Assembly (NCBI GenBank): GCA_038246255.1
Contig: JBBRWC010000018.1
Location: 1-49,455 of the forward strand
Source: RI-242 sp038246255
Lineage (GTDB): Bacteria > Planctomycetota > UBA1135 > GCA-002686595
Direction: 5' to 3'
Length of the DNA stretch: 49,455 nt
The position numbers and the translations under genes are program-made. Within the stretch, counting starts at the first letter, position 1, and each line of letters begins with the position of its first letter. Below, in pieces: positions 41,330 through 49,455 of this stretch. The notes under the pieces are model-generated. The model did not search any database. It was not told where the DNA came from and worked only from the letters and a program-made list of their open reading frames with translations.

Positions 41330-43627
41330 TCAGGGCAGGATCTTCGTGCGCAGTCCGTTGGACAGGACGACGAAGAACGGGCTCGCGGCGTCGAAGGCAA
41401 ACACCTGGGTGAAGAGGTCCAGGCCGGCCAGCGAAGGCACCGAGGGGATCGGGAGCCCCACCGCGAAGCTGCCCGCGCCGGGTGCGCCCGGCGCGCCACC
41501 CGCAACCGCGCTGAGCGCCAGCACTGTGGGTTCGCCCGTCCCAAGGACACCGCCCGCAAGGGGCAGGCCGAGGTTCGAGAGGCCCAGGTGCAAGATCAGC
41601 GGCGCTCCGCCGACCAGTCGGTCCACTTCAAGCACCCAACCGCCGTTGCCCAGTTGGGCCAGCGGGCCCGACGGGAAGTGGCGCGGGGTGAACGCGCCCG
41701 CTCCGACGCTGGCTCCACCAAGGTCGATGTACGGCGACGCGCCGAACAGCTCCCATGCGGAGCTGCCGAGGGTCGCGATCAAGAGCCCGCCGGTCGAGCG
41801 ATCAAGGTCGAGCCCCGCGGCGAGCACACCCGCGGGCGACGCCGTGAACGCGTTCGCGAAGGTCGAGCCGCCGTCTGTCGTGACGCGCACACGGCCGTCG
41901 CCGTTGCTGAACCAGAACAGCCCCGGGATCGACGGGTGGAAAGCGATGTCGGAGCGCTCGTTCGAACTCTCGACCAGGGTGCTCCAGGTGACACCGCCGT
42001 CGAGCGAACGCTGCAGGCCGGCTCCATCGTCCGCGCCGTAGAACACACCCGGCTGCACCGGATCTGCAAGCAACATCCACGGCGTGCCCCCGATGCTCCA
42101 ACCGGGCAGCACACTCCAGGTGAGCCCGCCGTCCGAGGATTCGCGGATGTTGCCCGTCAGGCCCTGGAGCGCGAGCACGCGGCCCGCCGTGAACGGGTCG
42201 TAGGCGATCGCCGTCGTCGCCCAGCCCGCGGATCCCGCGACGGGAATCCACGCAGCGCCAAGGTCCGTGCTGCGCGCGAGGCCCGGTTGGCCGAAGTCCG
42301 CGGGGTACATGCCCGCGAGCATTTGAGTGGAGCCGATCGGATCGAGCGCGAGCCCGCGAACCTGGCCCGCGCCGAAGGACTCGAGCGGCGTTTGGATCGT
42401 GGCGCCGTTGTTGGTCGCGATGCGCACCGTCGCGTTGTCGAAGAACGCGCCCACCCCGCCGAGGATCCAGCGGTCGGGATTGTTGGGGTCGACGACCACC
42501 TTGTTGGTGTGCGCGCCGAAGTCGAACACCCAGCCCGTGGGCTGCATGGGCGCGAACGGACCGGCGCTCGCAAAAACTCCGCGGTTGTTCGTGGCGAGGC
42601 GCTTGCCCCCGGGAGCGGCTATCGCCGCGTCGAACATACTCACGCTGGGCACGCCGATCAGCACCCACGGGGGAACACCGCCCGTCGCGCGGAAGAAGCC
42701 GTCCTCCGTCGAGAGGTACTGGGTGCCGTTGGAACCGAACGCGAGGTCGGTGACGATCGGCTGGCTCGGGGGCAGGCCCTGGCTCGCGAAGGTCCACGAC
42801 GCGCCCTGGTTGTCGGTGATGTAGAGACGATCGAGCAGACCGGCCCACAACCGGCCCGGGATGAACGTGTCCCACTCGAAAAACTCGATCGAAGAGGAAG
42901 TGCCGAGCAGCGTGTCGCTCCAGGTGAGGCCGCCGTTTGTGCTTTTTTTGATGCGGCCCTGGAGGCCACCGGCGAACACGGTGTTGGCGTTGCCCGGCGC
43001 AACGGCTACACCCTTCAGCCAGGTCGTGTCGGCGCCGGCGGCGTTGAAGGTCGCGCCGGCATCGGTGCTGACCCGCAGGCCGTTGAACGACGCCAGGTAG
43101 GCGCGCGTCGGATCGCTGGGTGCGAAAACCAACTGGCCCAGGCTCGATCCGTTGAACACGAGCGACCAGCTCGCGGCGTCGTCGTCCGAGCGCCAAACTT
43201 CGGCATTCGTGCTCGCGAGCCACACGTCGCCGCCCGGCTGGACCGCGGCCCAACGCAGGTCGTTCGTCGCGGGCACCAGGCTCTGCGTCCAGTTGAAGCC
43301 GCCGTCGGTCGAGCGGTACACACCCGTGCCAGCGAGCGCGATGAGCTCGCCGATGTCATTGGGGTTGCGCAGGAACCGCGCGACGAACAGGCCGAATCCG
43401 ACCGGCAGGCCGACGGGTTGGAAGCTGGCGAAAGCGTTGCCACCGTTCGTCGATCGCAGGAGGCCGTCCTGCCAGGTCGAGACGAGCAGCGTCTGGGGCG
43501 CGACGGGGTCCACGTCGACGGCGAGCAGGTTGCCGCCGAACGGGCCGAGGCTGATGGGGGTTCCGAGCTGAGCCACCGCGGGTGTCGCGAAGAGCGCCAG
43601 CGCGGCGAGGCCAAGGAGGGCTTTCAT
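41330..43627 (-). CDS. Secreted BNR/Ycf48-like beta-propeller protein
   Basis: 765 aa from ATG 43627, with AAGGA 6 nt upstream, one of few clear ribosome sites here. Signal peptide MKALLGLAALALFATPAVA. At least eight sortilin/BNR-type blades carry the S-x-D-x-G-x-T-W pattern (YRSTDGGFNWTQSL, WRSDDDAASWSLV, VSTDAGATF, KKSTNGGLTWSD, ESSDGGLTWSVL, QRSLDGGVTWSTL, VTTDGGSTF). The C-terminal region (about 640-765) is a separate beta domain ending SNGLRTKILP, reminiscent of conserved C-terminal domains of exported proteins in some planctomycetes. It probably acts at the cell surface; no enzyme motif is seen. The very long frame extending upstream to 45178 is a shadow. Confidence 0.9.
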   Translation of the reverse strand: MKALLGLAALALFATPAVAQLGTPISLGPFGGNLLAVDVDPVAPQTLLVSTWQDGLLRSTNGGNAFASFQPVGLPVGFGLFVARFLRNPNDIGELIALAGTGVYRSTDGGFNWTQSLVPATNDLRWAAVQPGGDVWLASTNAEVWRSDDDAASWSLVFNGSSLGQLVFAPSDPTRAYLASFNGLRVSTDAGATFNAAGADTTWLKGVAVAPGNANTVFAGGLQGRIKKSTNGGLTWSDTLLGTSSSIEFFEWDTFIPGRLWAGLLDRLYITDNQGASWTFASQGLPPSQPIVTDLAFGSNGTQYLSTEDGFFRATGGVPPWVLIGVPSVSMFDAAIAAPGGKRLATNNRGVFASAGPFAPMQPTGWVFDFGAHTNKVVVDPNNPDRWILGGVGAFFDNATVRIATNNGATIQTPLESFGAGQVRGLALDPIGSTQMLAGMYPADFGQPGLARSTDLGAAWIPVAGSAGWATTAIAYDPFTAGRVLALQGLTGNIRESSDGGLTWSVLPGWSIGGTPWMLLADPVQPGVFYGADDGAGLQRSLDGGVTWSTLVESSNERSDIAFHPSIPGLFWFSNGDGRVRVTTDGGSTFANAFTASPAGVLAAGLDLDRSTGGLLIATLGSSAWELFGASPYIDLGGASVGAGAFTPRHFPSGPLAQLGNGGWVLEVDRLVGGAPLILHLGLSNLGLPLAGGVLGTGEPTVLALSAVAGGAPGAPGAGSFAVGLPIPSVPSLAGLDLFTQVFAFDAASPFFVVLSNGLRTKILP

Positions 43628-43867
43628 GGGGTCCTTTCGGGGATTGGGGATGGGATCGAAGTTTAGGCCGTTGAATCGGGTCCAGCGGTCGCGGGAGACA
43701 CACGAAGTGCATCCCCCGACGGCGGCTCGCAACCCTAACGCAGCGATACCTGGAAGTTTCCAGGAAACTTCCATAGGATCCCCATACCCCGCTGCAGCGC
43801 CGGACGCGGGCTGGGCCGCCGGTCGCTTCGACTTGGCACACTGCCTCGCCCCCCCCCCGCGCCCACC

Positions 43868-45124
43868 ATGACCCCGCTCGATCCCGCCGTATCGCCGTCC
43901 GCGCTTGAGACACCGCCCGCGCTCGAGACGCGGCTCGCCGACGTAGGGCGAGCGCTGGAGACCCAACTTTCGGCCCTCCTCGCGCATCTCCCCGCCGCCC
44001 AGGGTGGCCCCCAGCGGCTGGCAGAGGGACTCGGGCTGGACAAAGTTCTGACGAGCCGCCTGCTCAAGGCGCTGCGCTCGGGCGACCCGTACCTCGTCCT
44101 GCACCACCTGCCGGGCCCCGTCCCCCTCGCGCGGCTCGTGCGCGCCGCGCGGAATCAAGGTGCGCCCCTTGAGCGTGTTGCCGCGGCCGAGGCCGCCGTC
44201 GACGGGTTCGCGGAGCTGATCCGCTCCCAACTCGGCGACCGGGGTTACCTCGACGCCATCCTCGCGGCCTACGTGCCCGAAGCGCGGCGCGAGGCGGAGC
44301 TGCGCTCCAAACAAACGGCATGGCGCGCGCTGAGCCAGATCAAGGGCGTGACCGCGGAGCTCAACCTGTCCACGGTACTCCTGCACCCGTCGGACGACGG
44401 GTTGCACGTCGACATCGTGTGGGTGTTCGGCCTCCTCGGCCTGCGCCGTCTGCGACCGGGCGCGCCGATCCAGTTTGCGACGCGGCGTTTTTCCACCGAA
44501 GCCAACGCCCGCCGCCCTTCGACTCTGGAGGGCAAACCGGTTTCCGACCTCGAAAGCCTGCGGCTCGACGATTTTTGTACAGCCCGGCCGGCGCGGCTCG
44601 ACGTGCAGCAATCGGGTGAGGTGGTGCATTACCTTTTGGGCGGCGACGAGTTCGGGCCCGGATCGGAGGTCGACCTGATCCTCGCGGAGGCGAACTTCCG
44701 CGAGATCCAGCGCTTTGTGCCGCCGGAGCTCGGCCGACGTGGATACGTCTTCAGCGAGATCTCCACCCCAGCCCGCGGTCTGGTGTTCGACGTGCTCGTG
44801 CACACGGAGGTGTACCCGGGTGCGGAGCCGGAGCTTGCGATCTACGACACCGCGCTCAACGGCGTCGCGGACGTCAACGACCGCTCGCGGGATGTCGACC
44901 GCTTGGACCTGCTCGAAATGATCACGCACCTGGGCACGGGTCCCGCGCGCCTGCGCGCGGCGGGCGCTCCGCGCTACGCCGACCTCTTGCGCCACGTGTT
45001 CGCGCGCACGGGATGGGACGCGAGCCGCTTCCGCGGATACCGCGTTCGGATCGACTACCCGCTCTACGGATCCCAGGTGGCGCTGTCTTTCGCCCCGCCG
45101 GCACCACCTCCGGCTCCGGCCTGA
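43868..45124 (+). CDS. Conserved-looking protein of unknown function with HTH-like N-terminus
   Basis: 418 aa from ATG 43868. Strong third-position GC and few low-complexity residues support a real gene. Residues about 50-100 (GGPQRLAEGLGLDKVLTSRLLKALRSGDP, then VLHHLPGPVPLARLVRAA) look like a winged-helix/HTH unit. The remainder (about 125-418) has SKQTAWRALSQIKGVTAELN, FGLLGLRRLRPGAPIQFAT, GRRGYVFSEISTPARGLVFD and RFRGYRVRIDYPLYGSQVAL. No family is recognised. It is transcribed divergently from the secreted BNR protein across a 240-bp spacer, so it may regulate that gene. Possibly DNA-binding; this is inference. Confidence 0.75.
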   Translation: MTPLDPAVSPSALETPPALETRLADVGRALETQLSALLAHLPAAQGGPQRLAEGLGLDKVLTSRLLKALRSGDPYLVLHHLPGPVPLARLVRAARNQGAPLERVAAAEAAVDGFAELIRSQLGDRGYLDAILAAYVPEARREAELRSKQTAWRALSQIKGVTAELNLSTVLLHPSDDGLHVDIVWVFGLLGLRRLRPGAPIQFATRRFSTEANARRPSTLEGKPVSDLESLRLDDFCTARPARLDVQQSGEVVHYLLGGDEFGPGSEVDLILAEANFREIQRFVPPELGRRGYVFSEISTPARGLVFDVLVHTEVYPGAEPELAIYDTALNGVADVNDRSRDVDRLDLLEMITHLGTGPARLRAAGAPRYADLLRHVFARTGWDASRFRGYRVRIDYPLYGSQVALSFAPPAPPPAPA

Positions 45125-45189
45125 GTGGACTCGCCGGGGCTGCGCGCGGTGCGGGCGCAAGCGAGGGCTCTGCGGCACCCATCAACCAG

Positions 45190-47452
45190 CGACCGAAGCG
45201 ACGCGTGGTGCTCGGGTCGCCCTGGGAGAACGCAGTGAACAGATGAGCCCGCTGCTCAACCCCGATGCCGATGCCGGTGTCTTCGATTTTCACACGCAGT
45301 TGTTCGGCCAAAACGTCGTATTCAAGCCGCACGTCGACGCGGCCCTCCAGCGTGAACTTGATCGCGTTGCCGAGCAGGTTGACAAGGATCTGCCGCAGGC
45401 GGAGCGCGTCGGAGCGCGTCGGAGCGCACGACGCGCGGCGCGCGGCGCGCGGCACGCGGCACGCGGGTGCGAGCCGCGCCGTCGACACGCAAACCTTTTG
45501 ACTCCGCTTTAGCCGACATCAAATGCCGGACGTCGCGCAGAAGATCGCCCAGATCGACGTCCATGGTCTCGACACCCATGCGACCCGCCTCGACTTTCGA
45601 AAGGTCGAGCACGTCGTTGAGGATCGATAGGAGGTGTTCGCCGTTGCGCCGAATCGTGCGTCGAATGTCCGCGCGGCGATCGGCGTCGTTCGCCCCCTGG
45701 TCCGCCTCCTCGAGCAAGTCCGCAAAACCCAAGATCGCCGTCATCGGAGTACGAATTTCGTGGCTCACGTTGGCCGAAAACTCGCTCTTCGCGCGGCTTG
45801 CGTCCTCCGCGGCAATGCGCGCTTCCCGCAGTTGGACTTCGCGCTCGAGTTCGGCGGTCACATCCACCGCGGTACCGAACAGCTCGACCACTTTACCTGT
45901 GGCAGCGCGCCGCGCACGTCCCTCGCCGCGCACGTAGCGAACTCTGCCATGGGGAACTCGCGTGCGCAGGGTTACCGTGTAAGGTTCGCCCTCCTCCGCC
46001 GCACGTCGCACCGCCCTGTCGAGCACCTTTGCATCGTCGGGGTGGTAGATGTCGAGCACACCCTGATAGTCCGGCGGCCCAAGGCTCGGATCGCGGCCGA
46101 ACAGCGCGAAGATTTGCTTCGACCAAAGAACTTTACTGCTCGCGAGATCGTGCTGCCAACTCCCAAGGCGCCCCACTTCTTGCGCTTGCTCAAGAGCCGC
46201 GTGGGATGCTTCGAGGAGGCCTGCGTAGTGGGCGCGCTCGGACGCACGGTCCTTTGCCTCCGTGACATCGCGCGCCACGGCAAAAATCGTGCGGCTCTCT
46301 GGGTTCGACCGCGAGTTCCACGAAAGCCACCGGTATCCGCCGTCGCGGCACTGAAACCGGTTTTCGAACCCGTGAACCAGTTCGCCGCGCGCCAGCGCCT
46401 GCGCGGCACCAAGGGTCGCTTCGCGGTCGTCCATGTGCACAAACGGCATCCACGGACCACAGCCCGTCGCTGGTGCTCGCGACCGCGGCTTCGTAGCGTC
46501 GCTGCAAAAGCGCCAACTCAGCGCGCCGGCGCGTGCGATTCGCCGTCGTCCACGACAGCGCGCCGAGCAAACCGAGCAACACGGCGAGCATGCCTGGTTG
46601 CGCCGCGCGCACGCGACGCACCTTGCGTTCAATCGCGGCCACCGCTGTCGCCGGAAGCCGCATCATCGTGACCACGCCGGCCCCCGCCAGGGTTCGCACC
46701 TGGGGCATGGCGAACACCGCCTCGTATGCGCCGTCGCGCACGGCGATGGCGTGCCGCACACCGCTGCGTGCGATACCGGCGGCGAGTGCGAGGCGCAGGC
46801 TATCCCCGTCCGTCACGGGTTTCGAACTCGGGACGAAACGGGTGTCAAACTGTTCGCCCGACTCCGCCGCAAAAGTCGCCTCGCCGCCGAGATCCGTCAT
46901 GACGGGCACGTCGAGCACTGCGGCGACTCGTTCCGGCCGCAGGCGGACGCTCGCCACGCCCAGGACGCTGCCGTCGGCGCGGACGGTGCTCGTCGCCGCA
47001 AGCTCACCCGCGGCGTCGAAGATCAGCACCGCATCGGCGCCCGGGCCCCCGCGCACACCCCTGTCGCACATTTCCGCGAGCCCGCCGTCGTCGCGCCCGA
47101 GGAGCGCCGCACCAAGAGCGGGGTCGCGCGCGATCGCGAGGGTGCGACGCTGCGTGGCGTCGGCGATGGCCAAAACCTCCCGCTCGATCTTCGATCCGAC
47201 GTCGACCACGAGCCGCGTGACGGCGGTTTCGCGTTGCGCGGCGCTCGACGGTCGCAGGGCCACCGCGAGGGCGTACCCCGCGGTCAGCCCGGACACAGCG
47301 AGGAACGACAGCGCCAACAGGCCGAAGCGCCGTCCGGTTTGAGGCCGTTTGGCGGTTCCCGTGCCCGCGGTGGGGCCAGCGCTGTCACTCGTTCTCGGCA
47401 GCGTCACGCTTTGCGAGCGGTTGATGGGAGTTGCGCCACGAATTCGTCCCAT
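45190..47452 (-). pseudogene. Decayed PAS/sensor histidine kinase gene
   Basis: Three frames carry one protein. 47452 to about 46455: an N-terminal TM (LLALSFLAVSGLTAGYALAV), a sensor domain, a second TM (GMLAVLLGLLGAL) and a PAS start (STSDGLW). About 46450 to about 45420: PAS end (FVHMDDREATLGAAQALARGE), a second PAS, and HisKA with phospho-His in FSANVSHEIRTPMTAILGFA. About 45410 to 45195: HATPase N-box (RLRQILVNLLGNAIKFT) and IEDTGIGI. Lesions: (1) about 35 PAS residues lost plus a frameshift between repeated ccac words at 46450-46460; (2) a 10-bp tandem duplication at 45401-45420 that shifts frame; (3) loss of the G2 box, with homology ending at STTRRFG near 45197. It should be non-functional. 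Confidence 0.85.
45401..45427. repeat. 10-bp tandem duplication causing a frameshift in the kinase pseudogene
   Basis: ggagcgcgtc is present twice in tandem, with a third partial copy (ggagcgc). Removing one 10-bp unit joins SDAL directly to RLRQILVN in one frame, so this duplication is the exact cause of the second frame break. Confidence 0.9.
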
Positions 47453-47522
47453 CCGTCCCAGGGACGGTCCGCCCCGTGGAGCGTGTGCAGCGCCGGGCCG
47501 CTAACCTTCGGCCCACGGAGCG

Positions 47523-48182
47523 ATGCGCGGTTTCTGCGCGGCACGGTCAATGCTCGAATACTTGTCCTACCTGGGTGTGGCGGTGTTCGCCGTTTCTGGC
47601 GCGATCAGCGCGGGACGCAAGAAGCTCGACCTCGTGGCCGTTGTCCTCGTCGCAGCGGTGACGGCGTTGGGTGGCGGGACCCTGCGCGACCTGATCTTGG
47701 ACGTGCAACCCATCCTCTGGGTCGGGGACACGACGTACCTGTGGATTGCGTTTGGTGCGGCGTCCGCGACGATGGTGTGGCAGCGGCGCATTAGCCGGAT
47801 CGAACCCGCGCTCGTTTACGCCGACGCCGCGGGACTCGCCCTCTTCAGCGTGCTTGCGACCCAGCGCGCCCTGCTCGCGGGCGCCGACGACATTGTCGCC
47901 GTGGTGATGGGGATCGTGACGAGCATCGTCGGCGGCATCCTGCGTGATGTCCTGTGTGGCGATCCCCCGCTCGTCATGCGCGGCGAGGTCTACGCGACCT
48001 GCTCGCTCGTCGGATCGCTCCTCTTCCTCGGCATCGTCGAGTTCGGCGGCCCCGTCGACGTGGCACTGATCGTGGGAGCGCTCGGCGCGTTCGGCCTGCG
48101 CCTGGCCGCGATCCGCCTCTCCTTGCGGATGCCGCTGTTCACGTGGAGCGACACACCCCCGCGCGGGCCCCCGTCCGAATAA
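47523..48182 (+). CDS. TRIC-family (UPF0126) trimeric intracellular cation channel-like protein
   Basis: 219 aa from ATG 47523 (GGAG nearby); ATG 47550 (MLEYLSYLGVAVFAVSGA) is an alternative and closer to the family start. Two UPF0126 repeats are visible: GVAVFAVSGAISAGRKKLDL...ALGGGTLRDLIL, and DAAGLALFSVLATQRALLAG...SIVGGILRDVLCGDPP. The GGGTLRD and GGILRD motifs and about seven transmembrane segments are typical of bacterial TRIC potassium-permeable channels (YicG/YadS). It stands alone, with a divergent pseudogene upstream. Confidence 0.92.
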   Translation: MRGFCAARSMLEYLSYLGVAVFAVSGAISAGRKKLDLVAVVLVAAVTALGGGTLRDLILDVQPILWVGDTTYLWIAFGAASATMVWQRRISRIEPALVYADAAGLALFSVLATQRALLAGADDIVAVVMGIVTSIVGGILRDVLCGDPPLVMRGEVYATCSLVGSLLFLGIVEFGGPVDVALIVGALGAFGLRLAAIRLSLRMPLFTWSDTPPRGPPSE

Positions 48183-48252
48183 CGCGCACGCGCTCCGCGC
48201 CGGCCGAAACATTCAAGGCAACCGCAGCTCGAGCGTGGTTGAGCGATCCCCA

Positions 48253-48993
48253 TCACGCCACGTCCGAGTCGGCCTCGGCCGGGGTCTTGTACCCAAGCGC
48301 CAAATGGAGCCGTTGGCGGTTGTAGAAGACCTCGATGTCGTCGTGCGTCGCGGGCCGAGCATCGGCGCGCCCTAACCACTGGTGTTGATGGGCCCATTCC
48401 TGCTTGAAGGTTCCAAAGAAGCTCTCGATCACGGCGTTGTCGTAGCAGTTCCCGGTTCGGCTCATGCTGCATTCGATGCCGTGCAACGCGAGCAGCTTGC
48501 GGTAAGCACGGCTCGCGTACTGGGAGCCTCGATCGCAGTGGTGCACCAACCTCGCAGCGGGCGTCCGAGCGCCGAGCGCATTTCGAAGCGCAGCTTCCAC
48601 CAGCTCGGTTCGCATGTGGGTCGCCATCGACCAGCCGACAATCTTCCGCGTCGCCAAGTCGATGATCTGCGCCGGACCCGCCCCTGCAGGCCGTCCTGAC
48701 GCATAAGGCGGGCGACGCGCTCTTCGCCAACTTGCACGCGATCGCGAACAAGCCGAACGTGGCCGCGTGGAAGCCATACCCCCCGATACGTTCCGCGGCT
48801 CGCGGCATGGATCTGCCGAATCTGCGCCAGCAGCTTGGCCTCCTGAATGTCGCGTTCGCTCGGTCTGACCCGATTGGACCAGGCGTACCATCCGCTGCGG
48901 GAGACCCCGAGCACGCGGCACATCACCGCGATCGGGTAGGTGACCTTCTGCGCCTCGATCAGCGCGTAAGCCGATCCAGATCCTCGGGCGTTG
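48253..48993 (-). pseudogene. IS3-family OrfB transposase with internal deletion
   Basis: The N-terminal part (SAYALIEAQKVTYPIAVMCRV, LGVSRSGWYAW, RVARLMRQDGLQGRV) is in one frame. At about 48665-48690 it joins in another frame to IIDLATRKIVGWSMATHMRTE, RLVHHCDRGSQYASRAYRKL, AVIESFFGTFKQEWA and FYNRQRLHLALGYKTPAE. About 60 residues that hold the first catalytic Asp of the DDE triad are missing; the second Asp (HCDRGSQ) and the Glu (VIESFF) remain. It cannot be active. Confidence 0.85.
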
Positions 48994-49266
48994 CAAGGCC
49001 GAGGCTTTTTTTGCGAAGTCACGCTCCAGCTCGAGCGTGCGAGCCTGGCGACGGAGCCTGGTCAGCTCCTCGCGTTCCTGGCTCGTCAGGGCTCCTTCGG
49101 GGCCGCGACCTTCGTCGATTTCGGCTTGCTTCATCCAACTGTGAAGCGAACTCGCCGTCAGATCGAGGTCGCGTGCGACCTTGGCCAGATTGCCGGTTTC
49201 GCGGACCAGGCGGACAGCGTCAGCTTTTTGTTCAGGGGTATAGGTGCGTCGGGCTCTTCTCGGCAT
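48994..49266 (-). pseudogene. IS3-family OrfA (HTH protein), 3' end altered
   Basis: From ATG 49266: MPRRARRTYTPEQKADAVRL, the helix-turn-helix NLAKVARDLDLTASSLHSWM, and the leucine-zipper-like region TSQEREELTRLRRQARTLELERDFAKKASA. The usual ending after KKASA (FFA...) is lost: the sequence reads LQRP instead, and the expected TPEDLDRL tail continues in another frame, consistent with a small deletion near 48990. A7 at 49006-49012 resembles the slippery site of the family. Confidence 0.75.
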
Positions 49267-49308
49267 AGCGGACATTCTCGCGCAATCCGCGCGATCTGCG
49301 GTGTCCAA

Positions 49309-49455
49309 GTTGGCCAGGGAAGGTCATGCAGGCAGAAGTCTCGCCTAAGAACACAGCCGCGGGAAACTTCTGATGGGCAACGCTCGTGTCGCTCTACCAC
49401 TTGGCTATTCGGTCTTGAGCGGAACAAAAATTGACCACCCGGTTTAATGCGCCCA
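49309..49455. other. Right-edge sequence, possibly the end of another insertion sequence
   Basis: No gene is supported. The last 35 bp contain, on the minus strand, a word of the form gggtggtcaatttttgttcc. It resembles end sequences I associate with IS21-type elements, from memory only. The AT-richer composition compared with the rest of the window also suggests foreign DNA. The window ends before any coding sequence appears. Confidence 0.25.

Larger units (their letters stand above)
48253..49307 (-). mobile_element. Degenerate IS3-family insertion sequence
   Basis: Contains orfA and part of orfB of an IS3-family element. A terminal word TTGGACACCGC (minus strand, about 49303) upstream of orfA may be one inverted-repeat end. 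The matching end near 48240 was not found, so the boundaries are approximate. Indels and a deletion in orfB show the copy is dead. The 70 bp between the TRIC stop and this element (48183-48252) show nothing else. Confidence 0.75.

Noticed and set aside
39356..43666. A 1436-codon open frame on the plus strand
   Set aside because: It is antisense to rpmG, rpmB, the glutathione transferase and the BNR gene, all with clear motifs. Its product is Arg/Gly/Ala-rich with no recognisable domain, typical of shadow frames in high-GC DNA.
43628..45178. 5' extension of the BNR-protein frame to 45178
   Set aside because: The extension lies opposite the 43868-45124 gene and lacks a signal peptide at its start, while ATG 43627 has a ribosome site and a perfect signal peptide.
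49006..49012. Programmed -1 frameshift site (A7) between IS3 orfA and orfB
   Set aside because: In this copy the orfB frame is +1 relative to orfA, not -1, because of nearby indels, and orfB is deleted, so a functional frameshift cannot be claimed.
1..49455. tRNA, rRNA or riboswitch genes
   Set aside because: No cloverleaf-like segments, conserved T-loop words in context, or known riboswitch cores were recognised by eye; a covariance-model scan was not possible.

Overview
The window is a high-GC bacterial chromosome segment with tightly packed genes. The best guess at the source is the phylum Planctomycetota. This rests on several features: an ECF sigma factor of the planctomycete type encoded with a Ser/Thr kinase that carries a formylglycine-generating-enzyme-like (FGE-like) sensor domain; a Gfo/Idh plus TIM-barrel isomerase pair; a secreted BNR/Ycf48-like repeat protein; three DUF3299-type proteins; and few recognisable Shine-Dalgarno sites. 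The phylum is inferred from gene content only. No rRNA, tRNA or CRISPR array was seen.

Layout. 1-9428 (minus) is a glycogen/alpha-glucan operon: debranching enzyme, GT4 glycosyltransferase, GH57 amylase, and a very large glycogen synthase (GT3)-glycogen phosphorylase (GT35) fusion that runs off the left edge. 9470-13650 (plus) is a four-gene amidoligase cassette: C39-like peptidase, RimK-like ATP-grasp ligase, GCS2-type carboxylate-amine ligase and N-formylglutamate amidohydrolase. It probably makes or modifies an unidentified small peptide. 13683-15716 (minus) is a ligase-D protein. 15989-20307 (plus) holds sulfate activation (cysD, cysNC) and leuB. 20344-30066 (minus) is a long co-directional run. 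It contains a chimeric remnant of an FGE gene and a Gfo/Idh oxidoreductase, a TIM-barrel isomerase, an M28 peptidase, a HEAT-repeat protein, and an ABC exporter-like operon with a His-rich lipoprotein and three consecutive DUF3299-like proteins.

30281-34808 (plus) holds a DoxX protein, the kinase/sigma-factor pair and a zinc-ribbon membrane protein. 34916-38785 (minus) holds a NagB-like deaminase, thiD and a UvrD/PcrA helicase, with a 124-bp palindromic element inserted between nagB and thiD. 38859-43627 holds an esterase, ribosomal proteins L33 and L28, a glutathione transferase and a secreted repeat protein. 43868-49455 holds an unknown HTH-like protein, a decayed hybrid sensor kinase, a TRIC channel and a decayed IS3-family element.

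Two themes cut across the window. Short, nearly perfect tandem duplications (9-21 bp) recur in at least six otherwise conserved genes, almost always in frame; one 10-bp copy has broken the kinase gene. Many genes are also joined by 4-bp NTGA stop/start overlaps, often with GTG or TTG starts, which suggests translational coupling. Gene decay is visible at three places (20.3-21.2 kb, 45.2-47.5 kb and 48.3-49.3 kb).
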